A DNA stretch of 57,380 bases from the NCBI GenBank assembly GCA_017458845.1, contig JAFSZY010000060.1:1-57380 (forward strand). The letters run 5' to 3'. The DNA comes from Ruminococcus sp. (GTDB lineage: Bacteria > Bacillota > Clostridia > Oscillospirales > Acutalibacteraceae). A model generated the notes under the pieces. It was not told the origin of the DNA. It ran no database searches and worked only from the letters and a program-made list of their open reading frames with translations. The position numbers and the translations under genes are program-made. This document shows, in pieces, positions 35,420 through 43,389 of this stretch (the stretch's first letter is position 1; each line of letters starts with the position of its first letter).

Positions 35420-35503
35420 TCAGCATAGCAAATTAACCCTACCGCCTGTAAAGACTGTAAAGCTGAATGTAAAGCTGAAGTTGTCAGTTCTTTTGATACA
35501 CAT
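35420..35503 (-). CDS. Phe-rich leader peptide of the aroF-pheA operon
   Basis: 27 codons from ATG at 35503, preceded by TTGAGG about 8 bases upstream. Translation starts MCIKRTDN, followed by FSFTFSFTVF: five Phe among residues 9-18, all read from TTT/TTC. The stop is 27 bases before the terminator stem. Position, codon content and the hairpin match ribosome-mediated transcription attenuation, as in the enterobacterial pheA leader. When Phe-tRNA is scarce, stalling here would favour readthrough. This is an inference from sequence. Confidence 0.8.
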   Translation of the reverse strand: MCIKRTDNFSFTFSFTVFTGGRVNLLC

Positions 35504-35534
35504 AATAGTTTCCTCAATTTTTCGGAATGATAAC

Positions 35535-35563
35535 ATTTTAATACAGTAAAGCGTTTTTGTCAA
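35535..35563 (-). promoter_or_regulatory. Promoter of the aroF-pheA leader
   Basis: On the minus strand, consensus TTGACA (35558-35563), a 17-base spacer and TAAAAT (35535-35540), giving a transcript that includes the leader peptide. Confidence 0.8.
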
Positions 35564-35595
35564 GTCCCTGTAAAAATTTTCACATTCTCATCCTA

Positions 35596-35961
35596 TTAGT
35601 CATAGTGAAAGTGTCTTTTTATCGCCTGAAAGGATTTGTCCGAAATAACGTGCTCGATTTTGCACGCGTCTGTGTCTGCGGTTTTTTCGTCAACGCCCAT
35701 TTCGATAAGCGCTTTTGACAAGCAGCAGTGCCTTTCGTAAATCTTCTCGGCAACTTCCCTGCCTGTTCCGGTCAGGGTGAGAGCTCCGCTTTCCCCTACT
35801 TCAACAAAGCCGCCGTTTTTGAGCAGACTGAGGGCACGGCTCACGGATGGCTTTGAAAAGCCCATATACTCCCCCACGTCAATCGCGCGCACATAGGGAT
35901 TCTTCTTCGATAGAACGAGAATAGTTTCCAGATACATTTCTCCTGATTCGTGTAATTTCAT
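35596..35961 (-). CDS. DtxR/MntR-family metal-dependent repressor
   Basis: Iron- or manganese-dependent regulator, 121 residues: winged helix (SGEMYLETILVLSK, then the recognition helix region KPSVSRALSLLKNGG) followed by the dimerisation and metal-binding domain with Cys/His-containing helices (ERHCCLSKAL, ACKIEHVIS). There is no SH3-like C-terminal domain, as in MntR-type members. It is divergent from feoA-feoA-feoB, whose promoter carries palindromes of DtxR type, so it is probably the ferrous iron uptake repressor. AGGAGG precedes the start. Confidence 0.9.
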   Translation of the reverse strand: MKLHESGEMYLETILVLSKKNPYVRAIDVGEYMGFSKPSVSRALSLLKNGGFVEVGESGALTLTGTGREVAEKIYERHCCLSKALIEMGVDEKTADTDACKIEHVISDKSFQAIKRHFHYD

Positions 35962-36027
35962 CTGTATTCCTCCTATCCGTATTCATACTAACATAATCGA
36001 AGGGAAAAATCAATATTGAGAAAAGTA

Positions 36028-36056
36028 TTGACAAGAGTAAAAAATATTGCTATAAT
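36028..36056 (+). promoter_or_regulatory. Promoter of the feo operon
   Basis: TTGACA (36028-36033), a 17-base spacer and TATAAT (36051-36056). The first operator lies directly over the expected transcription start. Confidence 0.8.
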
Positions 36057-36060
36057 ATCA

Positions 36061-36084
36061 TATAGTTAGCTGGGACTAACTATA
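36061..36084. promoter_or_regulatory. DtxR-type operator 1
   Basis: TATAGTTAG and CTAACTATA are inverted around a 6-base centre; the core GTTAGCTGGGACTAAC (36065-36080) is repeated at three more sites nearby. Confidence 0.75.
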
Positions 36085-36099
36085 TTTTTATCCTTATAA

Positions 36100-36115
36100 G
36101 TTAGCTTCGACTAAC
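36100..36115. promoter_or_regulatory. DtxR-type operator 2
   Basis: GTTAGCTTCGACTAAC, same core pattern GTTAGCTNNNACTAAC, in the feo leader. Confidence 0.7.
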
Positions 36116-36132
36116 CTTTTTTATCCAAATTG

Positions 36133-36148
36133 TTTAGCTTGTACTAAC
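36133..36148. promoter_or_regulatory. DtxR-type operator 3
   Basis: TTTAGCTTGTACTAAC, one mismatch at the first base, just ahead of the first feoA ribosome binding site. Confidence 0.65.
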
Positions 36149-36170
36149 TCACAATAAGGGAGGGACGGTT

Positions 36171-36380
36171 ATGCCGCTTACACTTGCCGCGATAGGCGAA
36201 GAAAACATAATAAAACGTATCGGCGGCAGCTCTGACGTTCGAGCTCACCTGCAGAACCTAGGCTTTGTAGCGGGAGCGGTTGTCGCAGTTGTCAGCTCGA
36301 TGGGCGGCAATCTTATCGTCAATGTCAAAGGCGCCAGAATAGCCGTCAGTAAGGAAATGGCGCAAAAAATATTTATTTAA
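36171..36380 (+). CDS. feoA: FeoA domain protein 1
   Basis: Small cytosolic SH3-like protein that assists FeoB in ferrous iron uptake. 69 residues with the typical pattern IGGSSDVRAHLQNLGFVAGA and VNVKGARIAVSKEMAQKI. It is the first of two adjacent feoA genes. GGGAGGG precedes the ATG. Expression is presumably iron-repressed through the operators upstream. Confidence 0.92.
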   Translation: MPLTLAAIGEENIIKRIGGSSDVRAHLQNLGFVAGAVVAVVSSMGGNLIVNVKGARIAVSKEMAQKIFI

Positions 36381-36392
36381 CGGAGGTAGAAT

Positions 36393-36614
36393 ATGAAAAC
36401 TCTCAGAGACGTATCCGTCGGCAGCGCCTGCAAGGTGAAAAAGCTCCACGGCGAAGGAGCCGTAAAACGCCGCATTATGGATATGGGAATCACCAAGGGG
36501 ATTGAGCTCAGCGTGCGCAAGGTTGCGCCCTTAGGCGACCCGCTCGAGATTAACGTGCGGGGTTATGAGCTCTCTATCCGCAAAGCCGATGCGGAGATGA
36601 TTGAGGTAGAATAA
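36393..36614 (+). CDS. feoA: FeoA domain protein 2
   Basis: Second FeoA paralogue, 73 residues (GSACKVKKLHGEGAVKRRIMDMGITKG, then DPLEINVRGYELSIRKADA), starting 13 bases after the first. The two are clearly different in sequence, so they may form a heteromeric FeoA complex on FeoB; that is inference. Followed by a fourth operator and feoB. Confidence 0.92.
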   Translation: MKTLRDVSVGSACKVKKLHGEGAVKRRIMDMGITKGIELSVRKVAPLGDPLEINVRGYELSIRKADAEMIEVE

Positions 36615-36628
36615 TTTTTTAATCTTAG

Positions 36629-36644
36629 GTTAGCACAAACTAAC
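36629..36644. promoter_or_regulatory. DtxR-type operator 4, between feoA2 and feoB
   Basis: GTTAGCACAAACTAAC, extended by a flanking G/C pair (36628-36645). It lies 14 bases after the second feoA stop and 20 bases before feoB, suggesting separate control of feoB. Confidence 0.7.
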
Positions 36645-36663
36645 CGATGAAATGAGGTAAATT

Positions 36664-39141
36664 ATGAAAACAAAAATTACTATAGCGTTAGCGGGTAACC
36701 CCAACAGCGGTAAAACAACACTGTTCAACTCGCTGACAGGCTCGAATCAGTTTGTGGGAAACTGGCCGGGAGTGACGGTTGAGAAAAAAGAAGGTAAGCT
36801 CAAAAAGCACAACGACGTGACAATAACCGACCTGCCCGGTATCTACTCGCTCTCCCCCTACACGATGGAGGAGGTTGTTGCGCGTAATTACCTGATTGAC
36901 GAGCGTCCCGACGCGATTTTAAATATCGTTGACGGAACAAATCTTGAGCGTAACCTGTATCTGACAACTCAGCTTTGTGAGCTGGGTATTCCTGTTGTTG
37001 TAGCCGTAAATATGATGGACATCGTGGAGAAAACAGGCACGGTAATAAACACAACCGAGCTGTCACGCGCTCTGGGGTGCAAGGTTGTGGAAATTTCCGC
37101 GCTCAAGGGCAAGGGAATAGAGGAAGCGGCAGAAGCCGCGGTCAAGGCGGCTGAGGACAAAAAGCCTGTGCCCAAGCATCCGTTTGACGGCGCTGTTGAG
37201 CACGCAATCGCTCATATTGAGGAAGCGTGCGTGCACGATATGCCTGAGGAGAGACAGCGCTGGTACGCGGTCAAAATTTTTGAACGCGACGAAAAGGTGA
37301 TTGAGAAACTCGGACTCGATGAGCCTACCCTCAACCACATTGAAAAAGATATTAAGGCCGTTGAGGATGAATATGACGATGACGCGGAAAGTATCATCAC
37401 CAACGAGCGTTATGTCTATATCGGCAAAATCATTAACGGTGTTTACAAGAACAAACGAAAGGGACAGCTCTCAACCTCGGATAAAATCGATAAGGTTGTC
37501 ACAAATCGCTGGTTGGGTCTGCCGATTTTCATAATCGTGATGTTCCTTGTTTATTATATTTCGATGGTTACTGTCGGAACCGCGGCTACAGACTGGGCGA
37601 ACGACGGATTGTTCGGCGACGGTTATCACCTTGTCGGAATAGGCGATGCGGAGTACGACGAACACGCTGAAGCTATCGGTGTGCTTACAGGCGCGGCGGA
37701 AGCTTCCGAAAACAAAGCTCTCTCGGAAGCTCTGGACTTTGAGAGTGAGGACTACAACTCCGCCTCTGCTGTTTCAGCTGTCAACGACTTCGCTAACAGC
37801 GTTAAAAACAGCGACGAGTTTACATACGAGTCTGAGGACGAAGAAACACTCGAAATAAGCGATGAAACCGTTAACGGTGAGGACGTGAAGTCCGCCGCCG
37901 AGGTATTCTCAAAGAACGAGGGCAAGCCCGACGACCCCGCCGAGTTCGGAGTATGGGTGCCGGGTATCCCCGCGATAGTAGGCGGCTGGCTCGAAGCCGC
38001 CAACGCACCCGAATGGCTGTCGGGACTGATTCTTGACGGTATCATAGCGGGCGTCGGCGCGGTACTAGGATTTGTACCGCAAATGCTCGTGCTGTTCCTG
38101 CTGTTAGCTTTCCTCGAAGCCTGCGGTTATATGGCTCGTATCGCGTTTGTACTCGACCGTGTTTTCCGAAGATTCGGACTTTCGGGAAAGAGCTTTATCC
38201 CGATTCTCATCGGCACAGGCTGCGGTATCCCGGGAATTATGGCGTCGCGTACAATCGAGAATGAGCGCGACCGCCGTATGACAATTATGACCACCACATT
38301 CATCCCCTGCGGTGCAAAGGTCCCGTTCATCGCTATGATTGCGGGCGCTATTTTCGGCGGTTCCCCGTGGGTAAGTACCTCGGCATACTTTATAGGTATG
38401 GCGGCTATTATCGTTTCTGGTATTATGCTGAAAAAGACAAGACCTTTCGCGGGCGAGCCAGCTCCCTTCGTTATGGAACTCCCCGCTTACCATCTGCCGA
38501 CAATAGGCAATGTGCTCCGTTCTATGTGGGAGCGCGGCTGGTCCTTCATAAAGAAGGCGGGTACAATCATCCTGCTTTCGACTATTGTATTGTGGTTCCT
38601 CAGCCGTTTCGGCTTTGTTGACGGAGCGTTTACAATGCTCGGCGAGGACGAAATCAGCAACAGTATGCTGGCGGCGTTCGGCAACGGAATTGCGTGGCTG
38701 TTTTCACCTCTCGGCTGGGGCAACTGGCAAGCGGCTGTCGCTTCTATCACAGGTCTTATCGCAAAGGAAAACATTGTCGGCACAATGGGCGTGCTTTACG
38801 GCGGCGGAGATTTATCCGTATGGGCAACACTCGCGGGAGTATTCACAAGTGTTACGGGCTTCTCGTTCCTCGTGTTCAATCTGCTTTGCGCTCCCTGCTT
38901 CGCGGCTATGGGCGCAATCAAACGTGAAATGAACTCAGCCAAATGGACTGCTTTCGCCATAGCGTACCAGTGCGGATTTGCCTATGTAATCGCTCTGTGT
39001 ATTAACCAAATCGGCGGAGCGTTCACGGGCAATCTGAATATACTCGGCTTGATTGTCTCCGTTCTGCTGATTGCGGGAATGTTGTTTATGCTGTTTAAAC
39101 CGTATAAGGAAGCTGACAAGCTGACAAAAAAGATAAGATAA
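36664..39141 (+). CDS. feoB: Ferrous iron transporter FeoB
   Basis: GTP-dependent Fe(II) permease. 825 residues: an N-terminal G domain with GNPNSGKTT (11-19), the NWPGVTVEKKEG switch, DLPG and NMMD; a helical spacer domain; then the membrane part with the GCGIPGIMASRTI gate region repeated as CAPCFAAMGAIKRE. Between the first membrane helix (~residue 285) and the second (~465) is an acidic insert of about 110 residues rich in Glu, Asp and Ser, facing outside by topology. That makes it longer than most ~700-residue FeoBs. Confidence 0.95.
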   Translation: MKTKITIALAGNPNSGKTTLFNSLTGSNQFVGNWPGVTVEKKEGKLKKHNDVTITDLPGIYSLSPYTMEEVVARNYLIDERPDAILNIVDGTNLERNLYLTTQLCELGIPVVVAVNMMDIVEKTGTVINTTELSRALGCKVVEISALKGKGIEEAAEAAVKAAEDKKPVPKHPFDGAVEHAIAHIEEACVHDMPEERQRWYAVKIFERDEKVIEKLGLDEPTLNHIEKDIKAVEDEYDDDAESIITNERYVYIGKIINGVYKNKRKGQLSTSDKIDKVVTNRWLGLPIFIIVMFLVYYISMVTVGTAATDWANDGLFGDGYHLVGIGDAEYDEHAEAIGVLTGAAEASENKALSEALDFESEDYNSASAVSAVNDFANSVKNSDEFTYESEDEETLEISDETVNGEDVKSAAEVFSKNEGKPDDPAEFGVWVPGIPAIVGGWLEAANAPEWLSGLILDGIIAGVGAVLGFVPQMLVLFLLLAFLEACGYMARIAFVLDRVFRRFGLSGKSFIPILIGTGCGIPGIMASRTIENERDRRMTIMTTTFIPCGAKVPFIAMIAGAIFGGSPWVSTSAYFIGMAAIIVSGIMLKKTRPFAGEPAPFVMELPAYHLPTIGNVLRSMWERGWSFIKKAGTIILLSTIVLWFLSRFGFVDGAFTMLGEDEISNSMLAAFGNGIAWLFSPLGWGNWQAAVASITGLIAKENIVGTMGVLYGGGDLSVWATLAGVFTSVTGFSFLVFNLLCAPCFAAMGAIKREMNSAKWTAFAIAYQCGFAYVIALCINQIGGAFTGNLNILGLIVSVLLIAGMLFMLFKPYKEADKLTKKIR

Positions 39142-39153
39142 GGAGATGAGCGT

Positions 39154-39330
39154 ATGCTCGCTTGGATTATGAATAACATCTGGACAATCATAATTTGCGC
39201 AGCGCTGATACTGATTGTCGTATCGATAATAGTAAGTATGATAAGAAAAAAACGCAAGGGCAAATCAGTAGTTTGCAACTGCGGGAGCTGCTCCTCCTGC
39301 CCTATGTCAGGACAATGTCATAGTAAATAA
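39154..39330 (+). CDS. FeoB-associated Cys-rich membrane protein
   Basis: 58 residues, 12 bases after feoB with AGGAGATGAG upstream. One membrane helix (residues ~8-29), a basic KKRKGK stretch, then a Cys-rich end with CNCGSCSSCP and CH. Proteins of this type are regularly encoded right after feoB in Firmicutes and are thought to help iron transfer to or through FeoB. Confidence 0.88.
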   Translation: MLAWIMNNIWTIIICAALILIVVSIIVSMIRKKRKGKSVVCNCGSCSSCPMSGQCHSK

Positions 39331-39334
39331 AAGA

Positions 39335-39370
39335 AACCGTATCGGATTTTTGTCCGATACGGTTTTATTT
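39335..39370 (+). terminator. Terminator of the feo operon
   Basis: AACCGTATCGGA/TCCGATACGGTT stem followed by TTATTT. Confidence 0.85.
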
Positions 39371-39724
39371 ATTTCCTTATAAATTTAAACTTAAATTTTT
39401 TCGCGTACTTATGCGCGGCGGAGCCGTTTTTGTAGGTGTAACTGAGAGTATAGCCCGAGCTTGTTACGCTGCTTGTTCTGCCAAAGTCATCGGTTGCGGT
39501 GGTGATTGTAGAGTTGCCGTACTTTACATAATTATGTTCTTGTTCGTCAGTACCGTTCTCAATGGTATAATTTCTGCCGTTGATTTTAGTTTTTTCTACA
39601 TCGCCTATGAGCTGCTTTAGGAGTGTGCCGCTCTCTGATGAGACAAGCACGCTCATTGTGTTGCCGTGGCAGTCGTATACGTAGTCGGTAGTTTCGCCCG
39701 ACTTGCCGTCAGTGAATTTTGTTA
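39369..39724 (-). pseudogene. RHS/YD-repeat protein fragment
   Basis: About 118 codons with no own start. The frame carries YD-repeat-like stretches (GETTDYVYDCHGNTMSV and DDFGRTSSVTSSGYTLSYTY). It reads out from just after the lipoprotein stop, in another frame, and ends at the feo terminator. It looks like an internal piece of a much larger RHS protein left after rearrangement. Confidence 0.6.
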
Positions 39725-40585
39725 TTAATCTTTTAATGCTACAAATTTGGCTTTCTGTTCTTTCGCCCATTTTTCAGCAACTGTATTTTTATATCCTTTC
39801 ACAACTACTTCCGGCTTAAGACCTTCTATGGGACCAAATCCATCTTCACCAAAATCAACTGATGTATTAATTATTTTAACATTTTTACCTATTGTAATTG
39901 AATCATATAAATCATAAACTCCATTAGATGGTTCAAACACCTCGACAGATTCGGGAATTTTAAAATTCTGACTGTCTCTGTATAGCCATAAGAGCTTTTT
40001 ACCATCTTTAGAAAATAAAGAACCATCAATAGAAGAATAATATGGATTATCGTTATCCACTTTAAAAGATAATTCATACAAAGCTTTATTTCTGTAATCC
40101 TCTGGTATCATATCAGTACGCACCATTACCGCGTCAGACGTAATTACCTTAACCATAGACGGGATATTTAACACTACTTCTGTATTCCCAACAAACGCTC
40201 CCAGAACCTCGTCTCCATCTTCGTCCCAAAATCCGCCGAGTTTAACAACAGGCTTGTTGTCAATCTTCTCAGGAATATTTATCATCGTAGTCGCTCCGTA
40301 ATCGTCAACAGTTCTGTAACATCGGTTAATACATACTCCGTCCTCATAGTCTGTAATGAGATAGTCACCTACACGTCTGCTGTTGCTTTCAAAATACTGT
40401 CTTCCCTCTTTTGTATTAATAGAGTCTTTCACATTGTAATATGGAATATCTTTATATCCTTTGTTAGCGTCGCTGATATAAACATCGTATCCTTTTTCGT
40501 TTTTGTAATTAGTTTGTTTACAACCTATACATGCAAACGCAATAACAATAATAACAAATAATATAGCAACTGATATTTTCTTCAT
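39725..40585 (-). CDS. Lipoprotein with BspA-like leucine-rich region
   Basis: 286 residues. A signal with lipobox FACIGC makes the Cys near residue 22 the lipidation site. The body contains BspA-type elements (NIPEKIDNKPVVKLGG, NIPSMVKVITSDAV, FKIPESVEVF) and ends with the GYKNTVAEKWAKEQKAKFVAL pattern usual at the end of such repeats. Base composition is more AT-rich than in neighbouring core genes. Its stop adjoins an RHS fragment. Role unknown; surface adhesion or toxin-associated functions are possible. Confidence 0.65.
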   Translation of the reverse strand: MKKISVAILFVIIVIAFACIGCKQTNYKNEKGYDVYISDANKGYKDIPYYNVKDSINTKEGRQYFESNSRRVGDYLITDYEDGVCINRCYRTVDDYGATTMINIPEKIDNKPVVKLGGFWDEDGDEVLGAFVGNTEVVLNIPSMVKVITSDAVMVRTDMIPEDYRNKALYELSFKVDNDNPYYSSIDGSLFSKDGKKLLWLYRDSQNFKIPESVEVFEPSNGVYDLYDSITIGKNVKIINTSVDFGEDGFGPIEGLKPEVVVKGYKNTVAEKWAKEQKAKFVALKD

Positions 40586-40636
40586 TATTATAATCTCCTT
40601 TAAAACAATATTATATAGTAATCGTTGAATTAAATG

Positions 40637-41169
40637 CTATTTTAATGTGTATTTATGTTTATTGCACATTATCGTGTATTTTGTTCTTCCAACATATTTT
40701 ATGTATAATTCAAATGTGTTCAATTTAGAAACACTAATCTTGTGTATTAATTTATTCTTCAGCCAAAATTGATTATAAATTATTTTTGTTATTTTGCTAG
40801 CTGTATTATATCTCCAGTTAAATACTTTTATGTTATCTTCAATTGCGCTGTTAGGTAACCCATTATATCATCAATTTGATACATAAAGTATTCCTTGTAA
40901 GGAGTTTCTTTAATACATTCATTGGATGGCAAATATGGATTATTGCAATAATATGTGTGTTTAATTTTCGCACGAATAACGTGTGCAAAATAATCTTGAA
41001 TTGTATGCAAAGCCAATCCTAATAGTATATAAGATTGTTTCTTAGCATTATTTACGCTTATCTTCTTTAAAAAATTTTTTTGAGCTTTTACAGCTTTTTC
41101 TTCTGGTTTGCCTTTCTTTTTTGCATACAACAAATACTTAGGTATGTCAAAATCATTTAATTTGCTCAT
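40637..41169 (-). pseudogene. Zinc-phospholipase-like protein gene with a frameshift
   Basis: Frame 1 runs from MSKLNDFDIPKYLL (41169; GGAG upstream) and stops at 40828. It includes GLALHTIQDYFAHV, an HxxxDxxxH metal motif as in zinc-dependent phospholipase C. Near 40867 the coding sense moves to another frame that reads on as YNGLPNSAIEDN, then KVFNWRYNTASKITK, and ends at 40637. Loss of one T in a GAT-TAT context explains the switch. Such domains occur as RHS toxin tips, matching the RHS fragment nearby. A sequencing error cannot be excluded. Confidence 0.6.
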
Positions 41170-41181
41170 AACCATACTCCT

Positions 41182-41868
41182 TTATCTGATGAATTTTTTG
41201 ATATGCTTAATGTCCGTATTCGGGAAAAGCTCGCAAAAATGGCTTAGTATTCTCTCGTAGGATTCCCGGGGAGTTCTCCCGTACACTTTGCTTTTGAATC
41301 CGCTGCCCATAAAAGTCTCGGGAGTGGAATACTCCGCAACTCCCCAGCCGTAGGGCTCGCCGCGCTTGTTCTTCATATACACAAAGTCGCTTATGGTGAC
41401 GTAGCACTGCGCTTGCAGGCGGTTCATAACCGTGTCAAAGCCTTTTTCGCCGCCCTTTTTGTAGTTGCCAAGCTCCTTGAGCTTTTTGGAAATAATCGGG
41501 GCGTTGTCGGCGACGAGGTCATAGAGCCGCTTGTCCCTGTAGGCGGCAAGTCCATCATCAAAACGCGCGTCAAAGTCGTAGCCGTCACGGCGGTAATTGG
41601 CGAAATCCAAAAACCACTCGGGGCTTATGTAGCACGCTTTTTTCTCAAAAAATTTGCCGTAGGCGCAGCCCGTCTCCCTGATTACGGGACCTTTCCATTT
41701 CCACGCGCTCCACTCACCCGTGTCGCTGTGCCACCAGCAGTCGGGTGTGATGTGTTCCTCGATTGAAAAGCCCTCTATTGAGTTTTCAAAGAAAGGCAAA
41801 AATCCGTACTCGCTGATGAGCTCAATCAGGTCGGATTTGCTCCTTATCAAAAAGTTTCCAAACGCCAT
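41182..41868 (-). CDS. AlkZ-related winged-helix protein
   Basis: 228 residues, cytosolic. The pattern YGFLPFF, EGFSIEEH, WKGPVIRE, CAYGKFF, FANYRRDGYDFDARFDDG and TRLQ-like NRLQAQCYV corresponds to the group annotated as related to the DNA glycosylase AlkZ/YcaQ; I assign it from memory of that pattern. It starts 2 bases after the GNAT stop, and its own stop TAA forms part of the ribosome binding site of the next gene, so the three are one operon. Catalytic activity is unproven. Confidence 0.55.
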   Translation of the reverse strand: MAFGNFLIRSKSDLIELISEYGFLPFFENSIEGFSIEEHITPDCWWHSDTGEWSAWKWKGPVIRETGCAYGKFFEKKACYISPEWFLDFANYRRDGYDFDARFDDGLAAYRDKRLYDLVADNAPIISKKLKELGNYKKGGEKGFDTVMNRLQAQCYVTISDFVYMKNKRGEPYGWGVAEYSTPETFMGSGFKSKVYGRTPRESYERILSHFCELFPNTDIKHIKKFIR

Positions 41869-41870
41869 TT

Positions 41871-42314
41871 TTATACCAAATTCTTGTACATTCGCACGCA
41901 GTCGAACTTCCAGCTCCTGAACACCTTGTCGTCCTCACGCTTGTAGCCGAGCTTTTCGTAAAAGCCGACGGCTTCAAGTCTGCTGTCGATTACGACCTCA
42001 CTGTAGCCGAGTTCCTTTATCCACTTTTCCGCTTCAGTAATCGCCTTGCTGCCGAGGCGCTTTCCGCGGTACCCGGGGAGCACCACCACACGCCCCAAGA
42101 GCACGCGGCTCTCGCTGAGTTCATAGAACCTGCAGGTGGCGACGGGATATTCGTCATCAAGGAGTACTATATACTTGCTCCTGTCGCCGTCGTAGTCGTC
42201 AAATTCCTCACGCAGAGAAATATGATGCTGACGGTTCATTCCCTCGATTCTGACAGAATACGCGCCCGCTTTCTGCCACGTTTGAGTTGCCCTCAATACT
42301 TTTATATCTTCCAT
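41871..42314 (-). CDS. GNAT family N-acetyltransferase
   Basis: Acetyl-CoA-dependent transferase, about 147 residues from MEDIKVLRATQTW at 42314. It shows the acetyl-CoA loop VVVLPGYRGKRLGSKAI and the C-terminal strand YKREDDKVF. The upstream frame extension to 42374 lacks a site and is rejected. First gene of a three-gene operon; substrate unknown. Confidence 0.8.
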   Translation of the reverse strand: MEDIKVLRATQTWQKAGAYSVRIEGMNRQHHISLREEFDDYDGDRSKYIVLLDDEYPVATCRFYELSESRVLLGRVVVLPGYRGKRLGSKAITEAEKWIKELGYSEVVIDSRLEAVGFYEKLGYKREDDKVFRSWKFDCVRMYKNLV

Positions 42315-42449
42315 AATAAACACCTTCATCAATATTACAATTATAGAATAGCAGAAAATAACGTGTTTGTCCACAAAATGCGTTGACTTGACATTTCTGG
42401 TATAATAATATCATACAGTAAACGCATTATAGAAAAGGTGATGAAAGCT

Positions 42450-43190
42450 ATGTTTAACGCTGAAAAAGTTAAAAACGAATGTGTACAGTGGATAAGAGAT
42501 TTCTTTGAGGAAAACGGCAAGGGCTGCAACGCGGTTGTGGGAATTTCGGGCGGCAAGGACAGCTCGATTGTCGCCGCTCTGTGTGTTGAGGCTCTCGGCA
42601 AAGACAGGGTTATCGGCGTGCTTATGCCCAACGGCGAACAGTCGGACATCGACAAGGCGAAGCTGCTTGTAGACACGCTCAAAATCAAGCATTATATAAT
42701 CAACATCAAGGAAGCTTTTGACGGACTTATAAAAAATCTTCCCTTTGAAATAAGCGAGCAGACGCGCCAGAACCTCCCGCCGAGAATCCGTATGGCTACA
42801 CTGTACTCGGTTTCTCAGAGCCACAACGGACGCGTGGCGAACACCTGTAACCTCAGCGAGGACTGGGTGGGTTACTCCACACGCTACGGCGACAGCGTGG
42901 GCGATTTCAGCCCGTGCTCATTCCTCACGGTTGACGAGATGAAGCAGATAGGCAGACTTATCGGTCTGCCCTCGGAGCTTGTTGACAAGGTTCCCAGCGA
43001 CGGACTTTGCGGCAAAACCGATGAGGACAACCTCGGCTTTACCTATGCCGAACTCGACAGGTATATCCGCACGGGTGAGATTGACAACATCGAGCACAAA
43101 GAGCTAATCGACCGCAAGCATAAGATGAACCTCTTTAAGCTTCAGCTTATGCCCGCTTTCAACCCTCAGCTTGAAACAAAAGCGGAGTAA
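42450..43190 (+). CDS. nadE: NAD+ synthase (ammonia-dependent)
   Basis: ATP-dependent amidation of deamido-NAD to NAD. About 246 residues from the ATG at 42450, with AAAAGGTGATG just upstream; in-frame GTG and ATG codons at 42438 and 42441 are possible. P-loop SGGKDSS and the DKVPSDGLCGKTDEDNLG signature are present. There is no glutaminase domain. It stands alone, divergent from the GNAT operon. Confidence 0.93.
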   Translation: MFNAEKVKNECVQWIRDFFEENGKGCNAVVGISGGKDSSIVAALCVEALGKDRVIGVLMPNGEQSDIDKAKLLVDTLKIKHYIINIKEAFDGLIKNLPFEISEQTRQNLPPRIRMATLYSVSQSHNGRVANTCNLSEDWVGYSTRYGDSVGDFSPCSFLTVDEMKQIGRLIGLPSELVDKVPSDGLCGKTDEDNLGFTYAELDRYIRTGEIDNIEHKELIDRKHKMNLFKLQLMPAFNPQLETKAE

Positions 43191-43199
43191 AACATCTTT

Positions 43200-43348
43200 T
43201 GATGTCATTCCGAGCTTGCGAGGTTGTCCCCATAGGGGAAAATGTCACGAAGTGACAAAAGGGGGATAAATAATAATCATCCCAATAATCCCCCTATCGA
43301 CCAAATCGCTTTTGGGGCGATTTGCCCACTTCCCCCTAGGGGGAAGCC
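43200..43348. repeat. Composite palindromic intergenic repeat (family P), copy C
   Basis: Shares with copy B the order GTCA/TGAC hairpin with ACAAAAG, GGGGATAATAA, CCTATCGACCAAATCGC/GCGATTTGCCCACTT and CCCCTAGGGGGAAGCC. It lies between nadE and its terminator. Confidence 0.6.
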
Positions 43349-43389
43349 TTCGGGCACCGCTCAGGATGACGATATAAAATATGATGCAT

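Noticed and set aside
35340..35560. T-box riboswitch in the aroF leader
   Set aside because: No T-box consensus or specifier stem seen; the Phe-rich leader peptide explains the terminator better.
42208..42414. Upstream extension or overlapping frame at the GNAT gene
   Set aside because: No ribosome site, and the acetyltransferase fold begins at the inner Met (42314).
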